A DNA stretch of 64,000 nucleotides. Source: Enterococcus sp. PF1-24 (lineage in GTDB: Bacteria > Bacillota > Bacilli > Lactobacillales > Enterococcaceae). Where the stretch lies: assembly GCF_029893325.1 (NCBI RefSeq), contig NZ_JARXWL010000015.1:1-64000 (forward strand). The letters run 5' to 3'. This document shows positions 24,539 to 33,768 of the stretch, one piece after another. The number at the start of each line of letters is the position of its first letter. The first letter of the stretch is position 1. Below the pieces are notes generated by a model that made no database searches, was not told the DNA's origin, and was given only the letters and a program-made list of their open reading frames with translations. The translations under genes and the position numbers were made by a program.

Positions 24539-24610
24539 GCGCCCTTAGTGTAGTGGATATCACGTAAGATTCCGGTTCTTGAGACGGGGGTTCGATTCCC
24601 TCAGGGCGCG
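24539..24610 (+). tRNA. tRNA-Arg (anticodon CCG)
   Basis: A 72-base cloverleaf. The acceptor arms GCGCCCT and AGGGCGC pair, the anticodon stem is TAAGA/TCTTG with loop TTCCGGT (anticodon CCG, read as CGG codon), and the T arm is GGGGG-TTCGATT-CCCTC. The 3' CCA is not encoded and a T run follows directly. It sits next to a phage-derived cassette, but no second copy of its 3' end was seen at the far side. Confidence 0.93.
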
Positions 24611-24966
24611 TTTTTTATTTGATTATTATCTACATTTTTCACTAAAAAGCAAGAAATGTCAATGTTTTAAGTGATGAACGGTCATATTTTATCAGAAAAT
24701 TTTTGTGGCTGTCATGTGGTTAAAATAATTTATGTATTACTTAATTGAGAGATTCAAGGCTTAGCAAAACCGCTAAGTCTTTTTTGTTACTTTTAATTAT
24801 TAATTAAACAAGGAATTTGTAAAGTTTACAGGTAAAAACTTTACAAAAAGCAGTTAAAGTGGTTGAATTAAATGAAGAAAACTTAAATAGCGAAAAAATC
24901 GGCTATTTTACTTAATATGTACACGTTTATAAATCTTCACCATCTATCTAAAAAGGAGCGTTTTAC
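24611..24966 (+). other. Gap between tRNA-Arg and lipoprotein gene
   Basis: Contains one plus-strand hairpin with a T run (GGCTTAGC/GCTAAGTC, 24758-24787), which could end a longer tRNA transcript or a short RNA. A direct repeat of GTAAAGTTTAC/AAAACTTTAC type follows near 24817-24846. No gene is seen. Confidence 0.4.
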
Positions 24967-25626
24967 TTGAAAAAAACATTACTTACAACCTTGATATTAC
25001 CTAGTCTTTTACTTTTAGGTTCCTGTACAACTACTGATGAAAAAACAGCAACTAGCACAACCGCTACTTCCACAGTTGCGACTACGACCGCCAGCTCTTC
25101 TATTGAAGAAGAGATAGTTTCTAAAGAACTAGTAAATACCGATGGCATTAAAACTAACTTTGAAAAAATCACTTTAGGTGATTTAGATAAACAAGGTGAA
25201 GGTGGCAATACACAGACTGAAGTTACTGCTATTTTAGGCGAAGCCACAGCTACTTCTACCTCAACTACTGATGACCAAAATATCGAAACTCTATCATGGA
25301 TTGGTTTAGAAGATAGCCCTGTAACTTTGAAAGTTTCATTTATTGATGGCAAAGCTTTTTCAAAAACGATTGCTAACTTAACAGTTGCTGATACAGAAGA
25401 TATTACTTTAGAAAAATTTGAAGCTATCGCTACCGACCGCGCAACGACACTTGCTGAAGTTATTGCTGAAGTCGGTGAACCTAACGGCAAAGATATCACA
25501 GTTAAAGATGGCAAAAATCATAAAATTCTCTCTTGGAATCAAAATGTAGCTGGCAAAAATGCCGATTTCAACATTCAATTTGTAGATGATGTTGTTAGCT
25601 CTAAAATGCAAGTTGGGATGGAATAG
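24967..25626 (+). CDS. DUF3862-like lipoprotein, TTG start
   Basis: A 219-residue secreted lipoprotein. Signal peptide MKKTLLTTLILPSLLLLGSC ends at the lipobox Cys20, followed by a Thr/Ser-rich linker (about 21-50). The rest holds two repeats with TEVTAILGE and LAEVIAEVGEP, typical of DUF3862/BLIP-like small beta domains. AAGGAG lies nine bases before the TTG start. The function is unknown. It is convergent with the endolysin gene and shares a terminator with it. Confidence 0.8.
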   Translation: MKKTLLTTLILPSLLLLGSCTTTDEKTATSTTATSTVATTTASSSIEEEIVSKELVNTDGIKTNFEKITLGDLDKQGEGGNTQTEVTAILGEATATSTSTTDDQNIETLSWIGLEDSPVTLKVSFIDGKAFSKTIANLTVADTEDITLEKFEAIATDRATTLAEVIAEVGEPNGKDITVKDGKNHKILSWNQNVAGKNADFNIQFVDDVVSSKMQVGME

Positions 25627-25631
25627 AAAGC

Positions 25632-25669
25632 AAAGAGGTTGAAGCTAAAAATTCAACCTCTTTTTTTAT
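25632..25669. terminator. Bidirectional terminator
   Basis: AAAGAGGTTGAA and TTCAACCTCTTT arms with A and T runs on both sides. It ends the plus-strand lipoprotein gene and the leftward tail-cassette operon. Confidence 0.9.
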
Positions 25670-25674
25670 CCATT

Positions 25675-26574
25675 CTATGCTTTAAGACTAGGATAAACTG
25701 CTCGTTTCACTAGATGCTCTAGCCGTTTATTAAAAGGGGCTTTCTCTTTAAATACAAAATGTGGTAAATCTCGATCATTATTTGCTTTATAAATCATTTT
25801 TAATACCTGCCATTCATCTTCATGAGCCAAAACTGTTACGTTTTTCCCATCAAAATAAAAAATCGCATTACCGCCCTCTTCTTGATAAGTACAAAACATT
25901 GTTGCTACCTCCTTGATTTTTTCTTTTGGTTGTTCTGCTACTACTTTGTTCCCTTTGGCATAATTCAACCAATCAACTTGCGTTCCATAAAAGTTATTTA
26001 CATCTAAATGCCCGCCATAGCCATCTAAAATAGTCGTTGAACTATATTGATAAGCAATTGCTGGATAGGGAAATCCCCGTCGTGATGGCTGCTTATATTC
26101 GGCAAAACCATGCTGCGTTGCAGAATATGGATAATCCGCTAACCATAGTGGCCATCCTTCATTGCCTAAGACTGAAAAATCATAAGCATTCAAGACAAAG
26201 GTATACGTATAAAACCAAGCTTTTACCCCTGTTAACTTATGGACATGCCATAAAAATTCTCTAGCCCAAGTGATATTCGCTTTATTTTCAGCTTCCCAAT
26301 CCAAAACTAAAACTGCTTTACCTAAATAATCACCAACACTATTTACAAAATGCTCTGCTTCAGCAATCGCTGTTCCTTGATAACCTGAATCATTGGCAAA
26401 ATGATATAATCCCAACAATTTATTAGTCGCCAAAGTTTGATTAGCTTGCCGCTTAAAATCAGGGTTAACATAGCCAGTGCCACCGGTTGCTTTCACAATA
26501 ACAAAATCGGTGGGCACAGCGGATAAATTAATCCCCGCTTGCCAGCCAGAAATATCAATTCCAAAAAGCGTCAT
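25675..26574 (-). CDS. GH25 endolysin (lysozyme)
   Basis: A 299-residue muramidase for release of particles from the cell. The GH25 domain (about 1-205) begins FGIDISGWQAGI and has the catalytic acidic pair in AVLVLDWEAE, with the conserved YTYTFVLNAYD and LDVNNFYG. A C-terminal domain (about 225-299) has no cell-wall-binding family I recognise. There is no signal peptide, so export depends on the holin. Its ATG overlaps the holin stop by four bases. It is the last gene of the tail operon. Confidence 0.95.
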   Translation of the reverse strand: MTLFGIDISGWQAGINLSAVPTDFVIVKATGGTGYVNPDFKRQANQTLATNKLLGLYHFANDSGYQGTAIAEAEHFVNSVGDYLGKAVLVLDWEAENKANITWAREFLWHVHKLTGVKAWFYTYTFVLNAYDFSVLGNEGWPLWLADYPYSATQHGFAEYKQPSRRGFPYPAIAYQYSSTTILDGYGGHLDVNNFYGTQVDWLNYAKGNKVVAEQPKEKIKEVATMFCTYQEEGGNAIFYFDGKNVTVLAHEDEWQVLKMIYKANNDRDLPHFVFKEKAPFNKRLEHLVKRAVYPSLKA

Positions 26575-26780
26575 GTTTTCAACTCCTTGTTATAATTATT
26601 TGTAGAAATCCCCAATAATGTACCTAAAAATGTAGTTATCGCACCTAGTGTTACAACTATCAGCTGCGTCAATTCCCATGCAAAAGCTGATCCTAACGTA
26701 GTAATTAACGTAATTAGTGCAGGCAGAAAGATTGTTACGACAAATTTAAGTCTATCGTAAGTTTTATTATTCAATTTCAT
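26571..26780 (-). CDS. Holin, phage Dp-1 type
   Basis: A 69-residue protein with two membrane segments (about 12-32 and 36-56). It starts MKLNNKTYDRLKFVV, and the segment ITTFLGTLLGISTNNYNK fits the Dp-1 holin family. AAAGGAGG lies seven bases before this ATG; a longer frame from 26822 would start inside the upstream gene. It forms membrane lesions that let the endolysin reach the wall. Confidence 0.88.
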   Translation of the reverse strand: MKLNNKTYDRLKFVVTIFLPALITLITTLGSAFAWELTQLIVVTLGAITTFLGTLLGISTNNYNKELKT

Positions 26781-27120
26781 TTGAGTTGCCTCCTTTAATT
26801 GGTAGCTGAGTGACTCGTTCATATAACTTTTCGATCATGCCGTTACCGCCTAAACCAGCGTAGCCATGATACAGTTTTTCCAAGTTTTTAAAGTCGTCAA
26901 TTGAGATACAACCGACTTCAAGATAATGCTCACAATAGTGATACAGTTTATCATGAAGCGAAGCCAGTGTTGCGCCTTCAAGTTTTAAAAATCGGTCTTC
27001 AAACGTGTCGTTTCTTCGTTTAAATTCAACGACTAGTTGGCGAAAAATGCCATAAATACCGACGCCGAAAACTCCCATTACGATTGTATTTGCGTTCAGA
27101 AACATATCAATATAATTCAT
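26767..27120 (-). CDS. Holin-associated membrane protein
   Basis: A 117-residue protein with one N-terminal membrane segment (about 10-30), a charged helical middle, and the C-terminal motif YHGYAGLGGNGMIEKLYERV, found in small proteins next to holins in phages of Firmicutes. It overlaps the holin start by 14 bases. It could be a holin partner or regulator; the exact role is unknown. Confidence 0.7.
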   Translation of the reverse strand: MNYIDMFLNANTIVMGVFGVGIYGIFRQLVVEFKRRNDTFEDRFLKLEGATLASLHDKLYHYCEHYLEVGCISIDDFKNLEKLYHGYAGLGGNGMIEKLYERVTQLPIKGGNSNEIE

Positions 27121-27135
27121 TTGTCCACCACCCGA

Positions 27136-29115
27136 CTACTGTCTTTCTAATTTCTGGTAAAGAATTACATCTTTTGTATTTGATACATCACTAGAAATCC
27201 CAACATAACAATCTTTTAAATTTGGACAATTTGAGAAGAAGTTATATGTCGATGAACTTGGATTGTTTGTTGCATCTAACCAGTAGTTCAATACTGTTGT
27301 GAGTTTTGGTAGATTCATGAAGTTTGTAGCAGTCATTAATTTTGGTGAAAGTTTACCATAAATACAAATACGTTGTAATGTGGGCGGTAAATACGATTGT
27401 CCTCCAGCCAATTGACCTGTAAACAACATCATGTTACCTTGTGGTAGCCTACCAACCATTTCATTGACATTAACAGAAGAGCTATGTGGAGCAAGACCTG
27501 TACTTTCTAAAAATGCACCATCAGAAGCAGAAATCTTCATCCAAATCTGGCATACATCGTCGGTCACTTGAATACAATCGTTTGCTGAGATTGACAATAC
27601 TACTGTAGCCCCAGATGAAGCACTAGCGTTTAGTACTTTAGACTCAACCCATACACCATTTTCAAAGTTACCGATTGAATATTTGACTTTAGCACTAGAG
27701 CTTGTCAGATACCATCTTGCAGGCATAGAGATTGCAGTTATGGCGTTAACACCCAATTCTAACAATTGATACATCTCATTATCATTAATCATTTCTGGAA
27801 ACGGAAACGGTAACCAGTAATCAGGTCTGTTTTTATTCCATGGAATAGGCGATACACTCCACAAACCAGAATGACTTTGACTTGTAACTGGTTTATTCAT
27901 AATATAACCACGACTATTAGGATTTGTTACATTCCAATCTGAATAATCAAACTCATAGATCCATGAACTAGAACCACCACCAGTAGAACTATTTGCATAA
28001 GTAGTAATTGCTGTTTGTGTAGTGCTTAATTCAAAATGCCAAGCTACAGTTTTTGTTGAATCAATATAATTTTTGCTTACTGGTTGAATATTTGATAATG
28101 CACCAGTTACACTATCCTTAACAGTGACAAATGTAGCCCAATCGTCAGAAGCTTCTAAAGTTTCAAAACCTCTACCATAAACCATGATTTTATCATCTGT
28201 AAAACCATGGGTAGCAGTGAATATAATTGGAGTTGTTCCAGCTGGTGCAGAAGTTACTTCTGTCCAAGTCCCATCTTTCCTAGCATATTGTTTTCCATCT
28301 TTTGGTGCTTCTTCAACACCTTCACCATTAGATTGAGCAGAATAATAAGGATGTGAAGCAACTAATACATCGTTTTCATCGAAAATGTCAAAACGTTCAA
28401 TCGGGTCTAATTGCACCTCTGAGTTAACAAAGTGATAGGTGTGATAATATTCAGTTGTAAATTCTAAGTCAACTGTGGTTCCGTTATTTGCGGCTTTGAC
28501 AGTATAGTTACTATAGTCAATCTCACTACCGTACGGTGCAACAATTCTTAAGTTGACTTCTTGACCATTAACATCTACTTCAATCGGAATTGTACTCCCT
28601 ACACAACTACCACCAGTTATTTCCACCCAATCTCCGTTTTTTCGACCATACACTTTACCATCTTCTAGCGCTTCTGAAATTCCACTTGCTCCATCTTCAC
28701 CTTTCACCCCGGGTGCTCCAGTATCGCCCTTTTCACCAGGTGCTCCAGCGTCACCTTTTTCACCTTTGGGTCCTGCAATACCGCTTTGCTGTATCAAATC
28801 TTTAAGTTTTGTTTCGTTCAAGCCCAAGTCGACTTTATAACTGCCATTGCCTGAAACATTTATATAGCCATCATCGCTATAAATTAGTGTCGGTTTACTG
28901 CCGCCACTACCATCACTGCCCCCTGTTACTTCAATCCATTTTTCATTTTCAAAATCCAGAACCCAAATCGTATCATCAGGTAGTTGATAAGCAAATTTCC
29001 GACTAGGATTTTTTATATCCGAAAGGCTATCTACACATTGAAGCCAATCACATTTTCCATCACCACAATGTTGTCCGTTAAATGGTGTTCTATCACGACA
29101 ATTAGATAATTTCAT
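27136..29115 (-). CDS. Receptor-binding / tail fibre protein with collagen-like segment
   Basis: A 659-residue tail-tip protein. The N-terminus has four Cys in the first 27 residues (NCRDRTPFNGQHCGDGKCDW). About residues 116-147 are Gly-X-Y triplets (GPKGEKGDAGAPGEKGDTG), then two modules with DGKVYGRKNGDWVEI and DGKQYARKDGTWTEV that are typical of fibre proteins. The C-terminal half has no close family I know and is the likely target-binding part. It lies between small baseplate genes and the lysis genes. Its specificity would set the killing range of the particle. Confidence 0.82.
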   Translation of the reverse strand: MKLSNCRDRTPFNGQHCGDGKCDWLQCVDSLSDIKNPSRKFAYQLPDDTIWVLDFENEKWIEVTGGSDGSGGSKPTLIYSDDGYINVSGNGSYKVDLGLNETKLKDLIQQSGIAGPKGEKGDAGAPGEKGDTGAPGVKGEDGASGISEALEDGKVYGRKNGDWVEITGGSCVGSTIPIEVDVNGQEVNLRIVAPYGSEIDYSNYTVKAANNGTTVDLEFTTEYYHTYHFVNSEVQLDPIERFDIFDENDVLVASHPYYSAQSNGEGVEEAPKDGKQYARKDGTWTEVTSAPAGTTPIIFTATHGFTDDKIMVYGRGFETLEASDDWATFVTVKDSVTGALSNIQPVSKNYIDSTKTVAWHFELSTTQTAITTYANSSTGGGSSSWIYEFDYSDWNVTNPNSRGYIMNKPVTSQSHSGLWSVSPIPWNKNRPDYWLPFPFPEMINDNEMYQLLELGVNAITAISMPARWYLTSSSAKVKYSIGNFENGVWVESKVLNASASSGATVVLSISANDCIQVTDDVCQIWMKISASDGAFLESTGLAPHSSSVNVNEMVGRLPQGNMMLFTGQLAGGQSYLPPTLQRICIYGKLSPKLMTATNFMNLPKLTTVLNYWLDATNNPSSSTYNFFSNCPNLKDCYVGISSDVSNTKDVILYQKLERQ

Positions 29116-29578
29116 AAGTATCCTCTCCTTTTATAATATCTGCAAAACAGGCTGCACAAGTTGTTATTTCGACGCCTAAAAAACTAGTCAAATTCTTTAG
29201 AAATAATTCATTAATTTTTAAATATAAATTATTCAGCTGTTGATTATTATCGCTGGCTTGCCAAGCTTCGAAGGCGGTCATCATAGCCAGCCCTAAATGT
29301 TTGACAGTGCACCATTTTTGTTTATCTCCTTGAGAACCATAAACTTCGTATAAAAATAACATGATATCTCTTCGCCGTTGCGCCGTTTCTATTAATTCTG
29401 CTTGTAAATCAGTAATTTTTGCTAATTGTTCTTCTACTGGAGCAATCGAGATGCCGTTTTCTAACTCAGAAACTGCTTTTTCAATTAAAGTTTTAGTATG
29501 CAATTCGACACTAGCTAATTGAATGAAACAGCGAATTAAATCTTCCGCAATCCCATCTGTTGCATGTTTATTCTCCAT
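29102..29578 (-). CDS. Small tail-cassette protein, unknown (158 aa)
   Basis: A 158-residue, mostly helical acidic protein with no membrane segment. It has a CAAC pair near the C-terminus (EITTCAACFADI). It overlaps the 61-residue protein upstream by 11 bases and the fibre gene downstream by 14 bases. By position it may be a baseplate or fibre-assembly factor. I do not recognise a family. Confidence 0.65.
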   Translation of the reverse strand: MENKHATDGIAEDLIRCFIQLASVELHTKTLIEKAVSELENGISIAPVEEQLAKITDLQAELIETAQRRRDIMLFLYEVYGSQGDKQKWCTVKHLGLAMMTAFEAWQASDNNQQLNNLYLKINELFLKNLTSFLGVEITTCAACFADIIKGEDTYEII

Positions 29579-29753
29579 TCATCATTCTCCTTACTTGCGC
29601 TGCTGCTTTTTTTCTTTTAATACTTTCTTGTTTCACTTGATAATCATAGCCTTGACTACGCATTTTTAATAAAGCGATGCTGGCTTGATAATCTGTTGGA
29701 TGCTGTGCTAAATGTGCCTCAATCTCGGCAGCTTTTTCAAAATATTTATTCAT
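29568..29753 (-). CDS. Small tail-cassette protein, unknown (61 aa)
   Basis: A 61-residue basic helical protein (EIEAHLAQHPTDYQASIAL, KRKKAAAQVRRMM). It has a good RBS (GGAGGG) and overlapping ends with both neighbours. Position between two baseplate-like genes suggests a small structural or chaperone role; no family is recognised. Confidence 0.6.
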   Translation of the reverse strand: MNKYFEKAAEIEAHLAQHPTDYQASIALLKMRSQGYDYQVKQESIKRKKAAAQVRRMMNGE

Positions 29754-30296
29754 CTAAATCCCTCCGTGAGAATATTTCAAATATAAAATCATCGTGACAT
29801 CAAACAAACCATCTGCAAAGATTTCCACTTTTTTAAAACCGGGTTTTAATAACACCCCTTGCTGCCAAGGTGCCAAATTTTCATAGGCTAGTAAAACATC
29901 ATACATTGCCATGCTATTTCCTTCTGGATAAAGTCCCCACGAATCAATCCAATCTCCACCGTATTGCGCACTTAAAGCAGCCGTAATATCAATACCGTCA
30001 ATTAAAACTTTTACATTGGCAAGGGTTGGAGCATCGCCATTATTTGGCTGCTCTTTTTCACCAATATGTTGATAGGGTTGAATGGATAGTTTAAATTCAA
30101 AACGATGATAATAACGTAAATCTTTACTAGTAGAGATATAAAAAACAGCGGGGCGATTATTATCACCAGCCCGCTGAATTTCTAACCCGTTTAAATCCAC
30201 AACTTCATCTCTACGTTGCATTTTAGCTTGTTTGGCATCTTTTCGCTGATCTGAAAGTTGCTCTAATATTTTTGCTAAAAGTAGGTCATCAATCAT
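29754..30296 (-). CDS. Putative baseplate component
   Basis: About 180 residues from the ATG behind AAAGGTGG; an earlier TTG is less likely. An N-terminal charged helix (QLSDQRKDAKQAKMQRRDE) is followed by a beta-rich domain. The gene overlaps the hub/lysin gene end by eight bases. Position suggests an adaptor between hub and fibre; no family is recognised. Confidence 0.65.
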   Translation of the reverse strand: MIDDLLLAKILEQLSDQRKDAKQAKMQRRDEVVDLNGLEIQRAGDNNRPAVFYISTSKDLRYYHRFEFKLSIQPYQHIGEKEQPNNGDAPTLANVKVLIDGIDITAALSAQYGGDWIDSWGLYPEGNSMAMYDVLLAYENLAPWQQGVLLKPGFKKVEIFADGLFDVTMILYLKYSHGGI

Positions 30297-32871
30297 TATT
30301 TGACCACCTTTCAATTTTTAAGTATTTATTTAAAATAATCGTCGCAGTTTCCATGCCATTGGCGTGAATATGATGGGTAATTCCTGTTAAATAAAACCAA
30401 TCATCATAAGTTAGAATTTTTTGCATATAACTGCTACATTCCATTACTTTGAAAATTTGGTTATCATATAGTAAGCGTAATTTATCGCCAACATTAACAT
30501 CATGTGGCAACCTAGAGACATGTAGCTCTAAACTAATATCTCTTCGAAATGATTTTAAGCGTTTAACTGCGGCATCATACGCAATTTTAGCGGCTTTACA
30601 ACGATCTTCATCAGTAACTTCTTCATCTTTTTTACCAAAAGGTGCTAAATCGTTGAAAGCGACTGAACCTTCAATTTTTATAGCACCTTCTAAAGCGATA
30701 CTTTCTTCGTCTAAGACCGCATATTCATAAGCATTATTAGGGGCTAATTTGTTATAACTGATATAAGGATATTGTCGCTCTGTATTGATGCCATCTCGTA
30801 AAATTACAACTGGAAAACCAGGAATCGTGGCACCTTCTTTTTCCAGATAAACATCTCGTAAGCTCATGGAACTCATACCGCTATCACTTTTTTCACCATA
30901 AACAGTTAAAACATTCTTAACATTTGAAGAATTAATCGTGACAATAGGTTCTTCTAAAATCTGAATATTTTGCTGACTAGGTGCTTTAACAGATATCGTA
31001 TAAGGTTTCTCTTCACCAAATTGGCTGATTTCAATTCTGCGACCACAATTAAAACCCACTCGCCAAAACAAATCAGGTGTCAACTCACAAGTTTTTGTTA
31101 AACTTTCTTGTTTATTTTGACGACTGTAAACATAATCAATGACCGACATCCCACTATTATTTAAATAATCAATATTCCATTGATTGCTATAGCGAAAATT
31201 TAAAGTACTGAAAATATCATTAATCGTTCTATTTTTAGCAGTTAAATTGGTTTTGACTTCTTCATAAGTCCATTCATGAATCACATGGGCCAAAGTGAAA
31301 GAAACAGTTTCTTCTTGTTTATCCAAGACAGGATCTAAAACAACACCATGAAAAACTTTTTGGTTCACATAAATTTTCATTTCAGGACGACCATTTAGAT
31401 ATTGCCAATATTCAATTGGTAACTCAATATCCGTTTGGGGCTCCGCCATTAGCTCCACTTGCCAATCCAAAGTATCATTTAAAAGTATCGTTCCACGCTT
31501 AATTACTTTATTTCCTTCAATAATTTCAAAGAAGAATTTCTCATTTCCTTCCGCAAAAGTATCATCTTCAACATCAAAAGCCTGTTCATAAAAAATCATT
31601 TGATTGAAATTTAAAACATCTTCTAATTCACCATCGGTACGAATGGATTCCAAATAGACACCCGTATGATTAGGCACCGAAAATTCTACCGAAAATCCAC
31701 TCATATCAATCCCCATGGTATCAGAACGTTTTTCAGCTAAATCAGGACGATAAACTGCTTCTGTTTCAACACGGCCTAATTCTTCACTTGTTTCTGCATC
31801 ATAAAAAACTAAAATGTGCCGTGGTAAAGTGGAACTAAAATGCCACCCTTCCGCAAAAATCTTTTGATTCTTAATACCTAATATTTCTAGTTCGCCAACT
31901 TTAGTTTCTTCTTCAAAACCTTCTCCTTCAAAACTGGTATTTTGCAACCAATCAAACCATTTATTAGCAGCAGAAACCCGTTCAGCCTCTTTCACGCCAC
32001 TTGGTCGTTCAAAATTATATAAAAAAGCTTTAGCTGCTGTAGCCGCATCACCCACTTGTTTGAAGCCTGCTACAGTGGAAGGTTCCACTTTACCAATCCA
32101 TTGACCATTATGATTACACCAATCCACTAAGCGTGCTTGTGGCTCCATCGCTTTATAATCTCCTTGTACCCCTGAAGTTGCAAAAAGTTGTTGCACATAA
32201 GCACGACCATTATGAGTCGCCCCACCTGCTAAAGGATACGCAGAACCATCCCACTGAACAATACCATAAGCTGGACCACCTATTTGTTCAGTATCTGGAT
32301 TTAAGCTGGTGCCTACTTCCAATTCAACATTTCCTAACATCCCAGCAATGGCTGCTGTGTTATAACCTAACTCCGTCATTACCTGAGCAAAAGCCCATGC
32401 TCTTTTTTCTTCTGGTGTGTTTAAATCTGGCGTACCACCACTACCATTTGGATTACGATAAATCGCTTCAGGTGGATTTCCTGCATAGGATCTAGCAGAT
32501 TGATAATTTGTGGTATGGATGCCATTGACGCTTCCACTGGTGCACTCAATAATTTGTTGGGAATCAATAAACATCCCTGTATGACCGGCATTACCACTAC
32601 TAGCACCTTTAACACCCCAAATAAAAACATCTCCACGTTTCGGCGTAGCTGCTGGAAGATTTAACCTCTTCCAACCAGCAGCTTCCAAATCATTAAAAAG
32701 ACTATCAGTATTTCCCATCGTTCCTTCTTTAAGGAAACCACCTGCCACTAAAGCAAAATAAACAGCACTAGAGCAGTCATAACTGCCTGGCCCTAAGCGG
32801 TTGCCTTGACTATAAAATACATTTCCTCTTCTACTTGTAAACCAATTAATTGCTGTGTTTGTATTTGCCAT
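30289..32871 (-). CDS. Tail hub protein with N-terminal peptidoglycan hydrolases
   Basis: An 860-residue tail-tip protein. Residues about 1-140 form an NlpC/P60-like peptidase with Cys in YDCSSAVYFAL and His in AGHTGMFID. Residues about 155-315 match the phage tail lysozyme family (MLGNVELEVG and YGIVQWDG). The remainder carries beta domains and a hub-like region with VYGEKSDSG and GDKLRLLYDNQIFKV, as in prophage Tal/endopeptidase hubs. Most Tal proteins carry their lysins at the C-terminus, so the order here is reversed. It probably opens the wall at the tip. Confidence 0.8.
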   Translation of the reverse strand: MANTNTAINWFTSRRGNVFYSQGNRLGPGSYDCSSAVYFALVAGGFLKEGTMGNTDSLFNDLEAAGWKRLNLPAATPKRGDVFIWGVKGASSGNAGHTGMFIDSQQIIECTSGSVNGIHTTNYQSARSYAGNPPEAIYRNPNGSGGTPDLNTPEEKRAWAFAQVMTELGYNTAAIAGMLGNVELEVGTSLNPDTEQIGGPAYGIVQWDGSAYPLAGGATHNGRAYVQQLFATSGVQGDYKAMEPQARLVDWCNHNGQWIGKVEPSTVAGFKQVGDAATAAKAFLYNFERPSGVKEAERVSAANKWFDWLQNTSFEGEGFEEETKVGELEILGIKNQKIFAEGWHFSSTLPRHILVFYDAETSEELGRVETEAVYRPDLAEKRSDTMGIDMSGFSVEFSVPNHTGVYLESIRTDGELEDVLNFNQMIFYEQAFDVEDDTFAEGNEKFFFEIIEGNKVIKRGTILLNDTLDWQVELMAEPQTDIELPIEYWQYLNGRPEMKIYVNQKVFHGVVLDPVLDKQEETVSFTLAHVIHEWTYEEVKTNLTAKNRTINDIFSTLNFRYSNQWNIDYLNNSGMSVIDYVYSRQNKQESLTKTCELTPDLFWRVGFNCGRRIEISQFGEEKPYTISVKAPSQQNIQILEEPIVTINSSNVKNVLTVYGEKSDSGMSSMSLRDVYLEKEGATIPGFPVVILRDGINTERQYPYISYNKLAPNNAYEYAVLDEESIALEGAIKIEGSVAFNDLAPFGKKDEEVTDEDRCKAAKIAYDAAVKRLKSFRRDISLELHVSRLPHDVNVGDKLRLLYDNQIFKVMECSSYMQKILTYDDWFYLTGITHHIHANGMETATIILNKYLKIERWSNND

Positions 32872-32880
32872 AATCTCACC

Positions 32881-33768
32881 TTAAGCCAAATATTTTTTAG
32901 TTTTATCAATATGAATAGGACGCAATAAAGAGACATCAATTTGTCCAGCACCGATTGATTTCATCATCTCACCAGTAGTTAAATTAATAATCCGTAACTC
33001 TACCGCATCTCGTTCTTCATTATAATGAAGCTTCCATGCAAAAGTACGATATTTTCCGGCAATCCCAGGTTCAAAAATAATTGAATTGGATGCATAGACG
33101 TTTAAATCGATATGTTTTTCTGGCGTACTAGGTCGCCAACAATAATCTTTAATATATTGTTGCGCTGGATCATTCCAGTCGTTAAAATAAGCAATTGAAA
33201 TCCCATCAGGCGGCGCAGAATCTAACGGACTCGTAAATTTATACCAGTTCATATTAGGGAAAATTAGCATACCGCGTTTTTCTGGGCCATCTGCATCTAA
33301 GAAAGAATACTTAACCACACCAGTTCCTTTCATCGTTTCACTTACATCATAAATATAAGATTCTGGTATTAATGGAAATTCATCGTCTAATCCATAGTTG
33401 TAAGTCGCTTTTTCTAAATTATGAATAGCTTCCCACATCCCACAAATTGTACAAATGATGGTTTTAAACATCGTCCAAATATTTGGAATTAAAATATGAC
33501 TTAAATATTCTCGCCAATTACATTGTTCTTGCCCCATCACATTATCTTGTTCTCCACCAACACCGCAATCATTCAAATTATTCAAATCTTGACAGTCATT
33601 GTGTAGCTCTTCTTCAGGAAGATCAGGATTTAAACCTGTATCATCACCTAAACTCTCACACATCTTTTCAGTAATTCCAGTACACCAAATTTCAGGTACT
33701 ACTTCATCTAAAGCATCACAAGCGCTACAGCTTTGATCACAATTACCATTACAATTCACTTTTACCAT
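32881..33768 (-). CDS. Cys-rich tail-tip protein, unknown
   Basis: A 295-residue protein with a cysteine-rich N-terminus (NCNGNCDQSCSACD), further Cys up to about residue 115 (TICTICGMW), and a beta-rich C-terminal half that resembles a carbohydrate-binding or jelly-roll domain but fits no family I know. The RBS is GGAGGAA. It lies between the Dit-like gene and the hub gene, so it may sit at the tail tip. Confidence 0.65.
   Translation of the reverse strand: MVKVNCNGNCDQSCSACDALDEVVPEIWCTGITEKMCESLGDDTGLNPDLPEEELHNDCQDLNNLNDCGVGGEQDNVMGQEQCNWREYLSHILIPNIWTMFKTIICTICGMWEAIHNLEKATYNYGLDDEFPLIPESYIYDVSETMKGTGVVKYSFLDADGPEKRGMLIFPNMNWYKFTSPLDSAPPDGISIAYFNDWNDPAQQYIKDYCWRPSTPEKHIDLNVYASNSIIFEPGIAGKYRTFAWKLHYNEERDAVELRIINLTTGEMMKSIGAGQIDVSLLRPIHIDKTKKYLA

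Noticed and set aside
24757-24787. Small regulatory RNA after tRNA-Arg
   Set aside because: A hairpin with T run is clear, but no promoter or conserved RNA body was found, so only a terminator is supported.
24963-25514. Minus-strand frame opposite the lipoprotein gene
   Set aside because: It is Ser/Val-rich as expected for the antisense of a Thr/Glu-rich gene, and the plus-strand frame has a lipobox and RBS.
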